DNA of 64,000 nt, taken from positions 186,001 through 250,000 of the forward strand of contig NC_072812.1 in the NCBI RefSeq assembly GCF_003013715.1, given 5' to 3'. Source of the stretch: Candidozyma auris (lineage: Eukaryota; Ascomycota; Pichiomycetes; Serinales; Metschnikowiaceae). The translations under genes were made by a program, and so were the position numbers. This document shows positions 9,249 through 19,032 of the stretch, piece after piece; within the stretch, counting starts at the first letter, position 1, and each line of letters opens with the position of its first letter. Under the pieces are notes generated by a model. It was not told where the DNA came from. It ran no database searches and saw only the letters and a program-made list of their open reading frames with translations.

Positions 9249-10265
9249 ATGCCTGAGTCGATTTTCGTTTCTGGAGCCACAGGATTTATTGCCCAGCACT
9301 TGATCAAACTCTTGCTCGAAAAGGGCTACAAGGTTGTCGGTACCGTGAGATCCGAGTCTAAAGGTGCTCACTTGGCCAAATTGTTTAACTCAAGCGACTT
9401 CACGTACGAAATTGTGCCTGACATTACCCCCGAGGGAGCTTTCGATGAGGCGTTGAAGAAGCATCCAGAAGTTACTGTGTTCTTGCACACGGCCTCTCCA
9501 TTCCACTTCAATGCTACCAATGTCGAGGAAGAATTGCTTAAGCCAGCTGTCAATGGTACTAAGAATGCCTTGAAGGCCATTGAGAAGTACGGTCCCCAGA
9601 TCAAAAAGGTGGTTGTAACTTCGTCGTACGCTGCAGTCTCCACGTCTGAGAAGGAGTTCGACGGCTCTCACACCAACAACGAGGACTCGTGGAACGACAT
9701 CTCATGGGAGGATGCCAAAAAGGACCCTTACATGGGTTACCGTGGATCCAAGAAGTTTGCTGAGAAGGCTGCCTGGGACTACGTTGAGCAAGAGAAGCCC
9801 AAGTTCATAATCAACTACGTGAACCCCTCATATGTTTTCGGCCCCCAGGCCTTTGACTCCGAGCTCAAAGATAACCTCAATACATCTTCAGAGATCCTCA
9901 ACAGCTTCTTGAAGTTGAAGGCTGACGCCAAGGTTCCCGGCACCAGGGGTGGCTTTGTGGATGTCAGAGATGTCGCTAAGGCCCACATTGTCGCTTTTGA
10001 GAAGAACATCGCCAACCAAAGGTTGTTGCTTAACGCCGGCAGATTTGCTGCCCAAGACATTCTTGATATTTTGAATGACAAATTCGAGTCCTTGAGGGGC
10101 CAGATTCCAAAGGGTACCCCCGGAGCTGGAAAGGCTGTGAATGAGAAGATGTGCAAGATCGAGAACGAGAGGACTAAGGAAATCTTGGGCTTCAAGTTGA
10201 TTGACTTGGAGACCACCGTTTACGACTCTGTCAAGCAGATCCTCGACGCGAAGGCTAAGCTTTAA
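9249..10265 (+). CDS. GRE2: NADPH-dependent aldehyde/ketone reductase, Gre2-like
   Basis: The 338-residue product is an extended short-chain dehydrogenase closely resembling S. cerevisiae Gre2 (methylglyoxal/isovaleraldehyde reductase) and Candida Grp2. The Rossmann motif GATGFIAQHL begins at G9. The catalytic TSSYAA segment is followed by Y164-X3-K168 in YRGSK and then the family phrase FAEKAAWDYVE. VNPSYVFGPQ and GGFVDVRDVAKAH are also diagnostic. It should reduce carbonyls such as methylglyoxal with NADPH in the cytosol. Yeasts of this clade carry several paralogues, so the symbol marks the family rather than strict orthology. The start is the ATG at 9249, placed well after the TATA box; the frame upstream has no ATG. 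Confidence 0.88.
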   Translation: MPESIFVSGATGFIAQHLIKLLLEKGYKVVGTVRSESKGAHLAKLFNSSDFTYEIVPDITPEGAFDEALKKHPEVTVFLHTASPFHFNATNVEEELLKPAVNGTKNALKAIEKYGPQIKKVVVTSSYAAVSTSEKEFDGSHTNNEDSWNDISWEDAKKDPYMGYRGSKKFAEKAAWDYVEQEKPKFIINYVNPSYVFGPQAFDSELKDNLNTSSEILNSFLKLKADAKVPGTRGGFVDVRDVAKAHIVAFEKNIANQRLLLNAGRFAAQDILDILNDKFESLRGQIPKGTPGAGKAVNEKMCKIENERTKEILGFKLIDLETTVYDSVKQILDAKAKL

Positions 10266-10311
10266 GTTATGTATGATAGTTAGATTGAATCAAAGATGTC
10301 AGATTTCATAT

Positions 10312-10322
10312 TTTCGCAGCCA
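10312..10322 (+). promoter_or_regulatory. Partial copy of the recurring intergenic word TTTCGCAGCCA
   Basis: The first 11 bases match the 13-bp word found exactly at 44362, 53207, 57437 and 63652. The last two bases differ (TC instead of GT). It lies about 62 bp before the RTT10 start, in the short GRE2-RTT10 gap. Its function is unknown. Confidence 0.4.
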
Positions 10323-10383
10323 TCAGCCTGCATGCCTATCTGTATACCTTAAGCGAAATGTCTACTCATCAATTCAAGAGTGG

Positions 10384-13300
10384 ATGCCAATGCCCTCAGG
10401 AAACCCCGTCTCCTCTGTTTCTGAGGAGTTTTTGAAAGAGCTCGAGCATTATGGCCCAGTGACAGCAATCAAGGTACACAAAAGCCTCATCATAGTAGGG
10501 TACGGGCCCATTTTAAAGATTTTCAACCGCGATAGAAACGATGAGCTTATATTCAGCCAGAAGATCTTCAAGAGAAACAAGATACACAGCATTGCAGTAA
10601 ATAATGATAGAATAGCGATTGCTGGTGCTCGCTCGTTTGCGGTGCTTGAACCTTTGAAACAGGGATATGCTGTGCAAGAAAGAGCCATCAACGAATGGAT
10701 TGTTGCTGTTGAGTTCCTCAACAACGATAAGATTTTAGTGTTGACGTCACACAATGAGGTTTTGGAGATTGATATAGCTGATTGCGAAAACTTCAGGATG
10801 CTTTCGAAGTACCATTGTAACGAAAAGTCGATTCTATACAGTGGCTCTATTCGAGTGATTAATGACAATGTCGTGTACGTTTCTGCTGGCACAGTGATGG
10901 ATGGTGTACTCATATGGGATTTGAGAAGAAAAGAAATACTTCACAACCTAAGAGACCACGAGGGATCGATCTTTGGTGTAAAAATAGACGCTAGCGGCAA
11001 GTTTATCATCTCATGTTCTGACGATAGGTCAGTGAAATTGTACTCATTTGATGGAACTCTTTTAGCTAGTGGCTGGGGCCACGGCTCCAGAATTTGGTCT
11101 TTGGAGTTCCTTTCAGTTTCTGATCAGAGTGTCAAGATCTTCTCCTGCGGAGAAGATTGTGCTGTTCGATTGTGGGAGTATCATGGCGAGCATACTTTAC
11201 GTCAATTGATGCTCTTTGATCACTACCACTCAGGAAAGCATATTTGGTCTGGCGACGTCGACACAAACTCAGGAATTTTTGTGACCGGTGGTGCTGACGG
11301 CAAAGTCAGAGCGGAGGCTTTAAAAGAAGAACCTACGATGACTATATCACTAGAGGAAATCGCAGCTCAAGCAGAGGTAGACGTACTTACTAAAGAACTG
11401 ATAAGAAGTTTTGGGATCCTCAACCTCACAGGCATTACTTTAGTGGTCACCACGAAAGGCAGGCTTTTCCTTCACCATGAGAACGTGGGAATATGGAGTC
11501 GACTCTCCATTGACAGCCTCGCCGAGCATGAAATAGCGCACTACACCCTCTTCAAAACTGTCTGTGAATTAAATGCCTTCATTGTTTGTAACAATGACGG
11601 TGACATGCATGTTATAGGGTTTGACAGTAAATGTCAGGTCTATCACGTTGCACGCAAAAACCCTCTGCCTGGCCCCAAGAAAATCATCAACATGCTAGTT
11701 TCAAGCTCCACTGGGCATGGAAGAGTTTTTGTCTTACTTAATTCACCGATCTTATCTGAGCCAATGGATTTGGTAACCTTTGTTAAGACGGGTGATAGAC
11801 TTGAACCCGATTTGTCCCAATGCTTGCAAAAGACTGACCCCAGGACCTTCATTCCCACCTCGTTTCATGTCGACTGGAAAAATCACTTGGTTTTCGTCGG
11901 GTCAAGACATGCTAACTTTGCTGTGTATGAGATCACTCCAGAACAAACTCTTCTACCTAAGGTTTCAAAGAAATTGTGCAACGGTGATACAATTACCTCA
12001 CTTTCTCTAGTTGACGGTGAAGAAGGGCGGTCAATCGTGCTAGTCACGCTACGGGATGGGTTCTACATTTTAATGGAAACATGCATCGGGCACAAGCTTC
12101 AAAGTAAAATTATTTTGAAGAATAAGATTTCAAGAAATATCGAAGGAGGCTTCATGAAGTCGAATCAACTTATATTATATGGTTTCCGCTCTTCTTGCTT
12201 TTACCTATGGAATGAAACCAAGCAAATTGAGATCGCGAAGGACTTCTGTAAGGGAGGCCACAGGCATTGGGAGGTTAGTGTCCACATAAATCCTTTGCAA
12301 CTTCATTTCTCATATCTAACTCAAGGCTGTCTACGTATTAGCACGTTGGAGTCAAGCTGGAACTCAATAAACCAAGGACTCCTCGTAGAGGGAACACATG
12401 GACGAGAGATCCGTGATGTTGCCCTTCATCAAGAATCGGAAAACAGCGCTTGCTGTCTTTTCGTCAGTGCATCTGAAGACGCCAGAATAAAAGTTGGAAA
12501 GTTATACAAAGATGGAAAAATGAGCTATCAGTGGACTATGAATAATCATATCTCTGGTTTGCAACGAGTCGCCTTCTTGAATGGAGACTTTTTGGCAAGC
12601 TCTGCAGCCAATGAGGAATTGCTTATATGGAAGCTCACTCGCTTGAGAAATGAAATTGTTGTCATCAATGAAGTCAATAGAGTCCAAGTGGCAGGTGAAC
12701 ATCCTGATTTGCGTGTCATGGATTTTGCATCCAAAGAGACTTCGAGCGGGTTTTGGATTGCAGCAGCTTACTCGAATTCTATCGTCAAGATATTCTTCTT
12801 CAACAAGAAGGATCTTCAATTACAGGAGAAAGCCTGCATTCCTTACGGTTCAGTTTGCATCCTCAATATTCATCTTTTTTCGTTTGGGACACAAGACTTT
12901 GTGATGACAGGCACTTCTGATGGAAACCTCACAATTTGGGATTTGTCAAGTTTAATTCAGTGCAATCTAGCACCTCCCCACGAGCCTATAGTCAAACAGC
13001 AGGTTCACCAAAGCGGTGTTAAGGCCGTTCTTCCATTTTTCAATGAATTTGGTGCTTATACTGTCGTAACGGGTGGTGACGACAATTCCTTGATCTCTTC
13101 CCAAGTAAGCTATGAATCTGGGAAGTTAGAATTGGTGACAACAGCTTTTGTTGAAAGGGCAGCTTCTGCCACCATCGTCTCCATTTCAAGGGCTGCAGAT
13201 AATCAGGTTCTTGTAACCTCTGTGGATCAGATTGTACGAGTTTGGGATACCAGATTACTTTCATTAAATTGCATTTGTGCCAAATACACCACTGTCGCTG

Positions 13301-13416
13301 ACACTGGCTGCAGTGACACGACTATCATTGATGGGCGACGCGTTGGCGTTGTTGCTGGCGCCGGCGTAAGTGTTTTCACTTGGGATGATACGAAGAGCTT
13401 TATGAGTTCATTCTAA
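10384..13416 (+). CDS. RTT10: WD-repeat protein Rtt10 (WDR6 family)
   Basis: The product is 1010 residues, close to the 1013 of S. cerevisiae Rtt10. It is made of WD40 repeats throughout, most clearly in the first third (SIFGVKIDASGKFIISCSDD, then VWDLRR-type turns) and at the C-terminus (VVTGGDDNS, VRVWDTR). The N-terminal segment YGPVTAIKV followed by a GYGPILKIF strand is typical of the Rtt10/WDR6 family. Rtt10 pairs with the methyltransferase Trm7 for 2'-O-methylation at tRNA position 34 and has been linked to Ty1 control and endosomal recycling. I chose the ATG at 10384 because the open frame further upstream overlaps GRE2. The gene converges on ILS1 with 34 bp between stop codons. Confidence 0.88.
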   Translation: MPMPSGNPVSSVSEEFLKELEHYGPVTAIKVHKSLIIVGYGPILKIFNRDRNDELIFSQKIFKRNKIHSIAVNNDRIAIAGARSFAVLEPLKQGYAVQERAINEWIVAVEFLNNDKILVLTSHNEVLEIDIADCENFRMLSKYHCNEKSILYSGSIRVINDNVVYVSAGTVMDGVLIWDLRRKEILHNLRDHEGSIFGVKIDASGKFIISCSDDRSVKLYSFDGTLLASGWGHGSRIWSLEFLSVSDQSVKIFSCGEDCAVRLWEYHGEHTLRQLMLFDHYHSGKHIWSGDVDTNSGIFVTGGADGKVRAEALKEEPTMTISLEEIAAQAEVDVLTKELIRSFGILNLTGITLVVTTKGRLFLHHENVGIWSRLSIDSLAEHEIAHYTLFKTVCELNAFIVCNNDGDMHVIGFDSKCQVYHVARKNPLPGPKKIINMLVSSSTGHGRVFVLLNSPILSEPMDLVTFVKTGDRLEPDLSQCLQKTDPRTFIPTSFHVDWKNHLVFVGSRHANFAVYEITPEQTLLPKVSKKLCNGDTITSLSLVDGEEGRSIVLVTLRDGFYILMETCIGHKLQSKIILKNKISRNIEGGFMKSNQLILYGFRSSCFYLWNETKQIEIAKDFCKGGHRHWEVSVHINPLQLHFSYLTQGCLRISTLESSWNSINQGLLVEGTHGREIRDVALHQESENSACCLFVSASEDARIKVGKLYKDGKMSYQWTMNNHISGLQRVAFLNGDFLASSAANEELLIWKLTRLRNEIVVINEVNRVQVAGEHPDLRVMDFASKETSSGFWIAAAYSNSIVKIFFFNKKDLQLQEKACIPYGSVCILNIHLFSFGTQDFVMTGTSDGNLTIWDLSSLIQCNLAPPHEPIVKQQVHQSGVKAVLPFFNEFGAYTVVTGGDDNSLISSQVSYESGKLELVTTAFVERAASATIVSISRAADNQVLVTSVDQIVRVWDTRLLSLNCICAKYTTVADTGCSDTTIIDGRRVGVVAGAGVSVFTWDDTKSFMSSF

Positions 13417-13450
13417 CGATTTATGTATTTATTCTATAGTCGGCTGTAAT

Positions 13451-16400
13451 TTAGAGTTTTAACAATCTCAAATAGAACACAGTATCGTTGATAGTCTGTT
13501 CTTCCGTTATGATAACAGTCTCCTGTGGAGAGGTGGTGAATGGCTTCAACGGGCTATGCGAGCATTTTTGCAACATTTCCTTATTCGTTTCAATGACTTC
13601 TTCAAAAGTAATTGTGTCCTTGATCAATTCGTACTCGACGTTGACATCGTCAGTAGCGTTCAAGCTGGCCTTCTTACGCAATCTTTGGATACGGTTTATC
13701 AATTCTCTCGCCAAACCTTCACTTTGCAAATCAGCATAAGCATTGGTGTCCAAGATGATTAAGACATCCCTGTCCGATCTGGACTCGTGGCCGGAGGAAA
13801 CTTCCTTCTCTGGCAATCCTCTCTGGACTTGCAAATCTTCACTTACGAGGTCAATTCCATCCACAGTAATTTTGCCGGTTTCTGCAAATTTTTTAACATC
13901 CTCAGAAGACACGTTTGGCAAGGCTGCCTTGACCTTCTTGGCATCCTTCTTCAATTTCTTACCAAGAACTGGCCAGTCAGCAACAGCCTTATATTCGACA
14001 CCGTATGCAGCTTCATCATCCGTGATGACAATGTTACGAACATTCAATTCCTCAAGGATGTATCCCTTCAAAGACTCAATGTCCTTCAAATAGGACGAAT
14101 CTGAATGCAAGATCACCAACTCCTTCAATGGGGTTTTCAAGGATATCATTTTCTTTTCTCTGATGTTACGCCCTAACTCGATGACCTTTTGCATCCTAGA
14201 AACAGCAACCTCAATATCAGAGTCGAATAACTCCTCCCTCACCTCAGGGTAAGCCAAAAAGTGCACGGAACCAGTGTCCTTGATCTTAGGATTCACAGAA
14301 AAGCTTTCCAAGTCCTTCACTTCAAAGAACGGCTTCAATCTTTGGTAGATACCATCGGCCAAAAATGGAGTGAATGGAGCCATGAGTCTGGACAAAATGA
14401 ACAAAGCTTCAGCCAACGTATTGAGAGCCTTTCTCGTGTCATCCAAACCTTCGCCCGAATAACCCTTGATACGACGACGGTTAAATCTGATGTACCAGTT
14501 CGTCAAATTATCAATCAACGCTAACAATTTTGGAACAACAGTGTACAATCTGTAGCTGCGCATCTCATCGTGGACGAATTTGACCAAAGACTGAATCGAT
14601 GCCAATAACCATCTGTCCATGACGTTGTTGGAGGTCAAGGAAGAGTCGTAAACAAATGCATGGCCATTATCTTTTTTGTAAACCTCAGCAGAATCCTTCA
14701 AGAATTTGAAAGAGTTGTACCATGGAAGCAAAACGGAAGAGACAACTTCTCTGACACCTTCCTCTTTAAATTTCAATGTTTCAGCTCTCAAGACAGGGGA
14801 GTTGATCAAGTATAATCTTAAAGCATCGGCACCGTACCTCTCCAAAACTATGCCAGGGTCTGGGTAGTTCTTCAAACGCTTGGACATCTTTTTCCCGTCA
14901 GCGGCGAGGACAATACCAGAAACAATGACGTTCTGGTATGGTGCTGTGTTAAACAAGTGGGTGCCCAAAACTGTAAGAGTGTAAAACCACCCTCTGGTTT
15001 GGTCCAAACCTTCAGAAATGAAATTGGCTGGGAATGCATTGTGGAAAGAATCCTTTCTTTCAAATGGGTAGTGCTTGGAAGCATAAGGCATAGAACCGGA
15101 CTCGAACCAACAATCGAAGACTTCTTCAATTCTCTTCAAAGTACCTTTACCCCTCTTTGAAGGGATGGTGACGCTGTCGATGCTCTCTCTGTGGATGTCG
15201 GTGATGTCATTACGACCAGACAACTGCTTCAATTCCTCGATAGAGCCAACACAGACGACTTCCTCAAAATCTTCACTTACCCACAATGGGATAGGGGTAC
15301 CCCAGTATCTGTTTCTGGATACATTCCAGTCCCTTGCATTAGAGATCCAGTTAGAGAATCTCTTTTCCTTGATATTTGATGGCACCCAGTTAGTCTTCTC
15401 AACGTTCTCTAACATCTGTGGAATAACATCGGTAACACGAACGAACCATGCTGGCACAGTTCTGTACAATAATGGCGTATCAGATCTCCAACAGAATGGG
15501 TACGAGTGATTGATTTGAGTAGCAAGCAAAAGCCTACCATTTTCCGTCAACTTTTTGATGATCAATTTATCAGCATCCTTGACGTAAACGCCAGCAAAGT
15601 CACTCACAGCCAGGGTGAACTTACCATTGTCGTCGACCGGGTTTGGAGGGGTTCTCTTTTCGTTGATGATACCAGCCTCAGTTGCAGCAGAGAAATCGGC
15701 CTCACCGAAAGCTGGGGACTGGTGAACAATACCGGTACCGGAATCATCAGTAACGTAGTCGGCAAGAATGACCTTAAAACCGTAATCTTTGAATGTTTGG
15801 TAAAAGTAGTCAAAGACGGGCTTGTATTTGAGACCAGCCAACTCCTTACCCTTCATTTTCTCCACTACCTTGTATTTGGCAGCAGCAGGCTTCTTATACA
15901 AAGTCTTGATCAATTGCTCCAACAAGATGTAGTGTCTTTGCTTCTCCTCGTCAAAGATCTTGACATACTCGAGCTCTGGATTGACCGCAAGAGCAATATT
16001 GGAAGGCAAGGTCCATGGGGTTGTCGTCCATGCCACCAACCAAGTGTTCTCATCGTCCACCAATGGGAAACCAATGGTGACGGCTGGATCATTGACATCC
16101 TTATAGTTCTGCTGAGCTTCAAAGTTTGACAATGGAGTAGTACACCCAGTAGAGTAAGGCATCACTCTGAGGCCTCTATACACTGCATCTTTCTCATACA
16201 ATTGTTTGAAAGCCCACCATACAGACTCCATAAATTCTGGGTACAAAGTCTTGTAGTCATTATCCATATCGATCCAACGACCCAAACGGCGTATGGTTTG
16301 TCTCCACTCATCAGCATATCTCATGACGATGGAACGGCATTCATTGTTATACTTATCAATACCCATTTTCATAACATCTTCCTTACCAGTGATGCCCAAT

Positions 16401-16693
16401 TTTTTGTCAATCTCGTGTTCCACAGGCAACCCGTGAGTGTCCCAGCCAAAACGTCTTTCAACATGGTGACCATTCATGGTGGCATAACGAGGGATGATAT
16501 CCTTCACGGTGGAGGCCAAGATGTGACCATAATGGGGAGTACCGGTTGCAAATGGAGGTCCATCAAAAAACGCAAAAGGCGGGAGGTCTTCCGTCAATTC
16601 GAGAGTTCTTTGAAAAGCATCAAGCTTATCCCACTGCTCTAAGACCTTCTCCTCCTCCTTGGAGAAGTTGAAAAAGGTGTTCTCTTCAGCCAT
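13451..16693 (-). CDS. ILS1: Cytosolic isoleucyl-tRNA synthetase
   Basis: The 1080-residue protein matches class Ia isoleucyl-tRNA synthetase over its full length (S. cerevisiae Ils1 has about 1072). It charges tRNA(Ile) in the cytosol. The HIGH-type signature appears in the segment PHYGHILAS near residue 55, and the KMSKR loop is near 602-606. The editing domain and the WFESGSMPYA, DQTRGWFYT and RRIKGYSGE landmarks are present. The opening EEEKVLEQWDKLDAF also matches Ils1. No mitochondrial presequence is evident, so this is the cytosolic enzyme. CTG codons seem to be avoided in conserved segments, as expected for a highly expressed CUG-Ser gene. Three perfect Gcn4-type sites lie upstream. 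Confidence 0.97.
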   Translation of the reverse strand: MAEENTFFNFSKEEEKVLEQWDKLDAFQRTLELTEDLPPFAFFDGPPFATGTPHYGHILASTVKDIIPRYATMNGHHVERRFGWDTHGLPVEHEIDKKLGITGKEDVMKMGIDKYNNECRSIVMRYADEWRQTIRRLGRWIDMDNDYKTLYPEFMESVWWAFKQLYEKDAVYRGLRVMPYSTGCTTPLSNFEAQQNYKDVNDPAVTIGFPLVDDENTWLVAWTTTPWTLPSNIALAVNPELEYVKIFDEEKQRHYILLEQLIKTLYKKPAAAKYKVVEKMKGKELAGLKYKPVFDYFYQTFKDYGFKVILADYVTDDSGTGIVHQSPAFGEADFSAATEAGIINEKRTPPNPVDDNGKFTLAVSDFAGVYVKDADKLIIKKLTENGRLLLATQINHSYPFCWRSDTPLLYRTVPAWFVRVTDVIPQMLENVEKTNWVPSNIKEKRFSNWISNARDWNVSRNRYWGTPIPLWVSEDFEEVVCVGSIEELKQLSGRNDITDIHRESIDSVTIPSKRGKGTLKRIEEVFDCWFESGSMPYASKHYPFERKDSFHNAFPANFISEGLDQTRGWFYTLTVLGTHLFNTAPYQNVIVSGIVLAADGKKMSKRLKNYPDPGIVLERYGADALRLYLINSPVLRAETLKFKEEGVREVVSSVLLPWYNSFKFLKDSAEVYKKDNGHAFVYDSSLTSNNVMDRWLLASIQSLVKFVHDEMRSYRLYTVVPKLLALIDNLTNWYIRFNRRRIKGYSGEGLDDTRKALNTLAEALFILSRLMAPFTPFLADGIYQRLKPFFEVKDLESFSVNPKIKDTGSVHFLAYPEVREELFDSDIEVAVSRMQKVIELGRNIREKKMISLKTPLKELVILHSDSSYLKDIESLKGYILEELNVRNIVITDDEAAYGVEYKAVADWPVLGKKLKKDAKKVKAALPNVSSEDVKKFAETGKITVDGIDLVSEDLQVQRGLPEKEVSSGHESRSDRDVLIILDTNAYADLQSEGLARELINRIQRLRKKASLNATDDVNVEYELIKDTITFEEVIETNKEMLQKCSHSPLKPFTTSPQETVIITEEQTINDTVFYLRLLKL

Positions 16694-16801
16694 GGTTGCA
16701 GTGAATCTTCGTGATATTTTGTCTACTATAAATGCATACAGAATTACTCACAAAAAATTTTCGTGTGCACGGGTGTCTCGCAATGTGCATTGATTGCAAA
16801 A

Positions 16802-16965
16802 TGAGTCAAGTCAATGGTGTGGTTTGAAACTCTTTGTTTGATTAAAGTGACTCAAAGTTGTCATTACTGGAATATTTTGTTTGCTATGACTAAGACTAAG
16901 ATGTGAATCAAATGAATGAAGTTGTTATCTGAAGACTCATCCAAGAATGCATAAATCTTGACTCA
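16802..16965. promoter_or_regulatory. Three Gcn4/AP-1 sites (TGASTCA) in the ILS1 promoter
   Basis: Perfect heptamers occur at 16802-16808 (TGAGTCA), 16848-16854 (TGACTCA) and 16959-16965 (TGACTCA), 109-272 bp before the ILS1 ATG. Gcn4 binds this sequence to activate amino-acid biosynthesis and several tRNA synthetases. The whole ILS1/TilS divergent gap (16694-17316) shows no other gene. The sites could also serve the divergent TilS-like gene, but they lie nearer ILS1. Confidence 0.7.
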
Positions 16966-17316
16966 TCTTGATTCTAAAGGTAGATTGCCATCTAATGTGG
17001 TTTTCATACCTTAGGTAATCAGATACATTCTTTGCTATCGCCTTCGATTTTTTACAACGTTAGCGAGTATCGAAATTAGATCCAATAAGTATTTTGTGTC
17101 TCAAAGTATCATCTAGGACTATGTTGAAGACCATTGGCTTCAGATTAATTACTTTCTTGTTTAACAAACTTACTCCATTTTCATGGTTGTAATATTACTT
17201 GAGAGTACTTTTGTCTCCATCACATTTCGTGCCATGATTCGTGTACCGCTAGTTTATAATCAAACCTACACGCGGACTATGCAACGATATTCGCACTTTT
17301 AGAAGCACTACTTACT

Positions 17317-18729
17317 ATGTCACTCAAGCAGCTCTTCTTTAATGAGTTACGACGATGCTGCAATGATAAGGTTCCAGAAAAGGTTCTTGTTGCTCTTTCA
17401 GGAGGCGTGGACTCTATGTGCTTGACGCACCTTTTGGCTGAGTATAAGCAGTCCTGTCAACCTCTGTTGAATATCCATGCATTGACAATTGATCATGGGT
17501 ACAGAAGAAGCTCATCTGAGGAGGCCCGACAAGTAGGTCTTCAAGTCAGCAAGTGGGGAGTTATACATCACATAGAAAGTCTTGAGTATGACCGAGATGT
17601 GAATGCAATTACAAACTTTGAGGAAGTGGCCAGAAACCTACGGTACCAGGCCTTGCAAAGGTATTCCGTTGACCTTGGAATACAGTGCATCTTGGTGGCA
17701 CATACTCTTGATGACCAAATTGAGACATTTCTCCATAGGCTTCAAATGAACTCGACGCTATACGGCCTCAATGGGTTGAAGAGAAGGTCTCCTCTTCCCC
17801 TAAAACCACTTGGCCCTGTTGAATCAGTGAAGCCATCACACGTATGTCGCCCTCTTTTGTCATTTAGTAAGAAGGAACTAAAGTCAATATGCGAGGAGGA
17901 CCACATTAACTGGTATGAAGATGTTACAAATGCAGACCCCGATTTGACTAAGCGAAATTGGCTACGATACTTGGTGAATGAGTATGTTCCCTCATCATCG
18001 CAGAGCAAGAACCATCCACTCTCACGGGAGGCTTTAGTTGATAGTATTGAGCTGATCCAAGCCGTTACCAAATGTATTGAGGCTCATGTCAAGCGCCTTG
18101 ACAAATATATACGGGAGAACTGCTCATTTGAGTTTCTGGAAGACGAAGGAAGCATCAAATTTACTGTTTCTTCTTCATATTGGAAACTTCTTGATAACAG
18201 TGTCTGTGCAAGGTGGCTATACCGCATTATGTATCCGATATCGTCGACAGAAACTTACCACTGGTCATATGCAAAAATGGAACGTCGAGCAACTCCTCGC
18301 ATTCACAAGTTTATGGAGGGCCATGGCGATGATGTGCTCTCAATGACATACTTAAACGTGATGCTACAGTTTAAAAGATGTGCTGACGACATCGTTGAGG
18401 TAACCCTAAAAAGACAACCCTTACCTCGATACCAGCTTGAAGCTGCCAGAATTCAAATGCATTTGAATGAACATCCACTGCCTTGGTCGTTATTCACCAA
18501 TATATGGTGGATAAGACTTAGAAGCCACACGAGAAGAAATGTGAACATCGGGCCTTACGACTCGAGCATGCGACTGAAAGTACTACAGTCCTTTCCAGAT
18601 CTAAAGAATATCATGCAAGGCATACCCGTGGTATTTGACGATGAAAGTGGCGATGTGATCGCACTTCCAACTCGAAAGAAAGCTCTATCTGGCATAGAAG
18701 TGGAATGTTATATAAAAAAAGAAGATTAG
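17317..18729 (+). CDS. TilS-type tRNA(Ile)-lysidine synthetase, probably mitochondrial
   Basis: The 470-residue product has an N-terminal PP-loop ATP pyrophosphatase domain. SGGVDSM lies at about 29-35, ALTIDHGYR follows, and HTLDDQIETFLHR is the characteristic second TilS motif. TilS converts C34 of tRNA(Ile)(CAU) to lysidine so that it reads AUA. The C-terminal half is divergent, as in other fungal members. The N-terminus (MSLKQLFFNELRRCC) is basic and could be a mitochondrial presequence, which fits a role on the organellar tRNA. Family assignment is firm; location and substrate are inferred. The start is the first ATG after the divergent promoter shared with ILS1. Confidence 0.85.
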   Translation: MSLKQLFFNELRRCCNDKVPEKVLVALSGGVDSMCLTHLLAEYKQSCQPLLNIHALTIDHGYRRSSSEEARQVGLQVSKWGVIHHIESLEYDRDVNAITNFEEVARNLRYQALQRYSVDLGIQCILVAHTLDDQIETFLHRLQMNSTLYGLNGLKRRSPLPLKPLGPVESVKPSHVCRPLLSFSKKELKSICEEDHINWYEDVTNADPDLTKRNWLRYLVNEYVPSSSQSKNHPLSREALVDSIELIQAVTKCIEAHVKRLDKYIRENCSFEFLEDEGSIKFTVSSSYWKLLDNSVCARWLYRIMYPISSTETYHWSYAKMERRATPRIHKFMEGHGDDVLSMTYLNVMLQFKRCADDIVEVTLKRQPLPRYQLEAARIQMHLNEHPLPWSLFTNIWWIRLRSHTRRNVNIGPYDSSMRLKVLQSFPDLKNIMQGIPVVFDDESGDVIALPTRKKALSGIEVECYIKKED

Positions 18730-19032
18730 CTGCTTGCCAATAATGATAACAAAAGCATTGTCTAGCGTTCTTCATCATAGTAATCATCTAAATAATTGCT
18801 TTTTTGCAACTAAAGAAATAGAATCAGGTTTTTTCAAAAAAAAAAAAAAATAGAAAAAGATACGTTGTGAATGTAGTACCTCGAGAAGTTACTACCACTG
18901 AAGGTGGTGCTTTTTCTTGCAGTGGTGCGTGTATACTGAAGGAAGTTGAGAATCCTGCACAGCATATCAATACTCCAGTACTACATCGTTATAGGATACT
19001 AATCGTTCCATCGGTTCTACCCCCATCATTCC
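18730..19032. other. Intergenic, TilS-like gene / TAF2
   Basis: This 303-bp gap follows the TilS-like stop and precedes TAF2. An A-run lies near 18837-18850. No gene or RNA is recognised. It presumably holds the TilS-like gene's 3' end and the TAF2 promoter. Confidence 0.5.
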
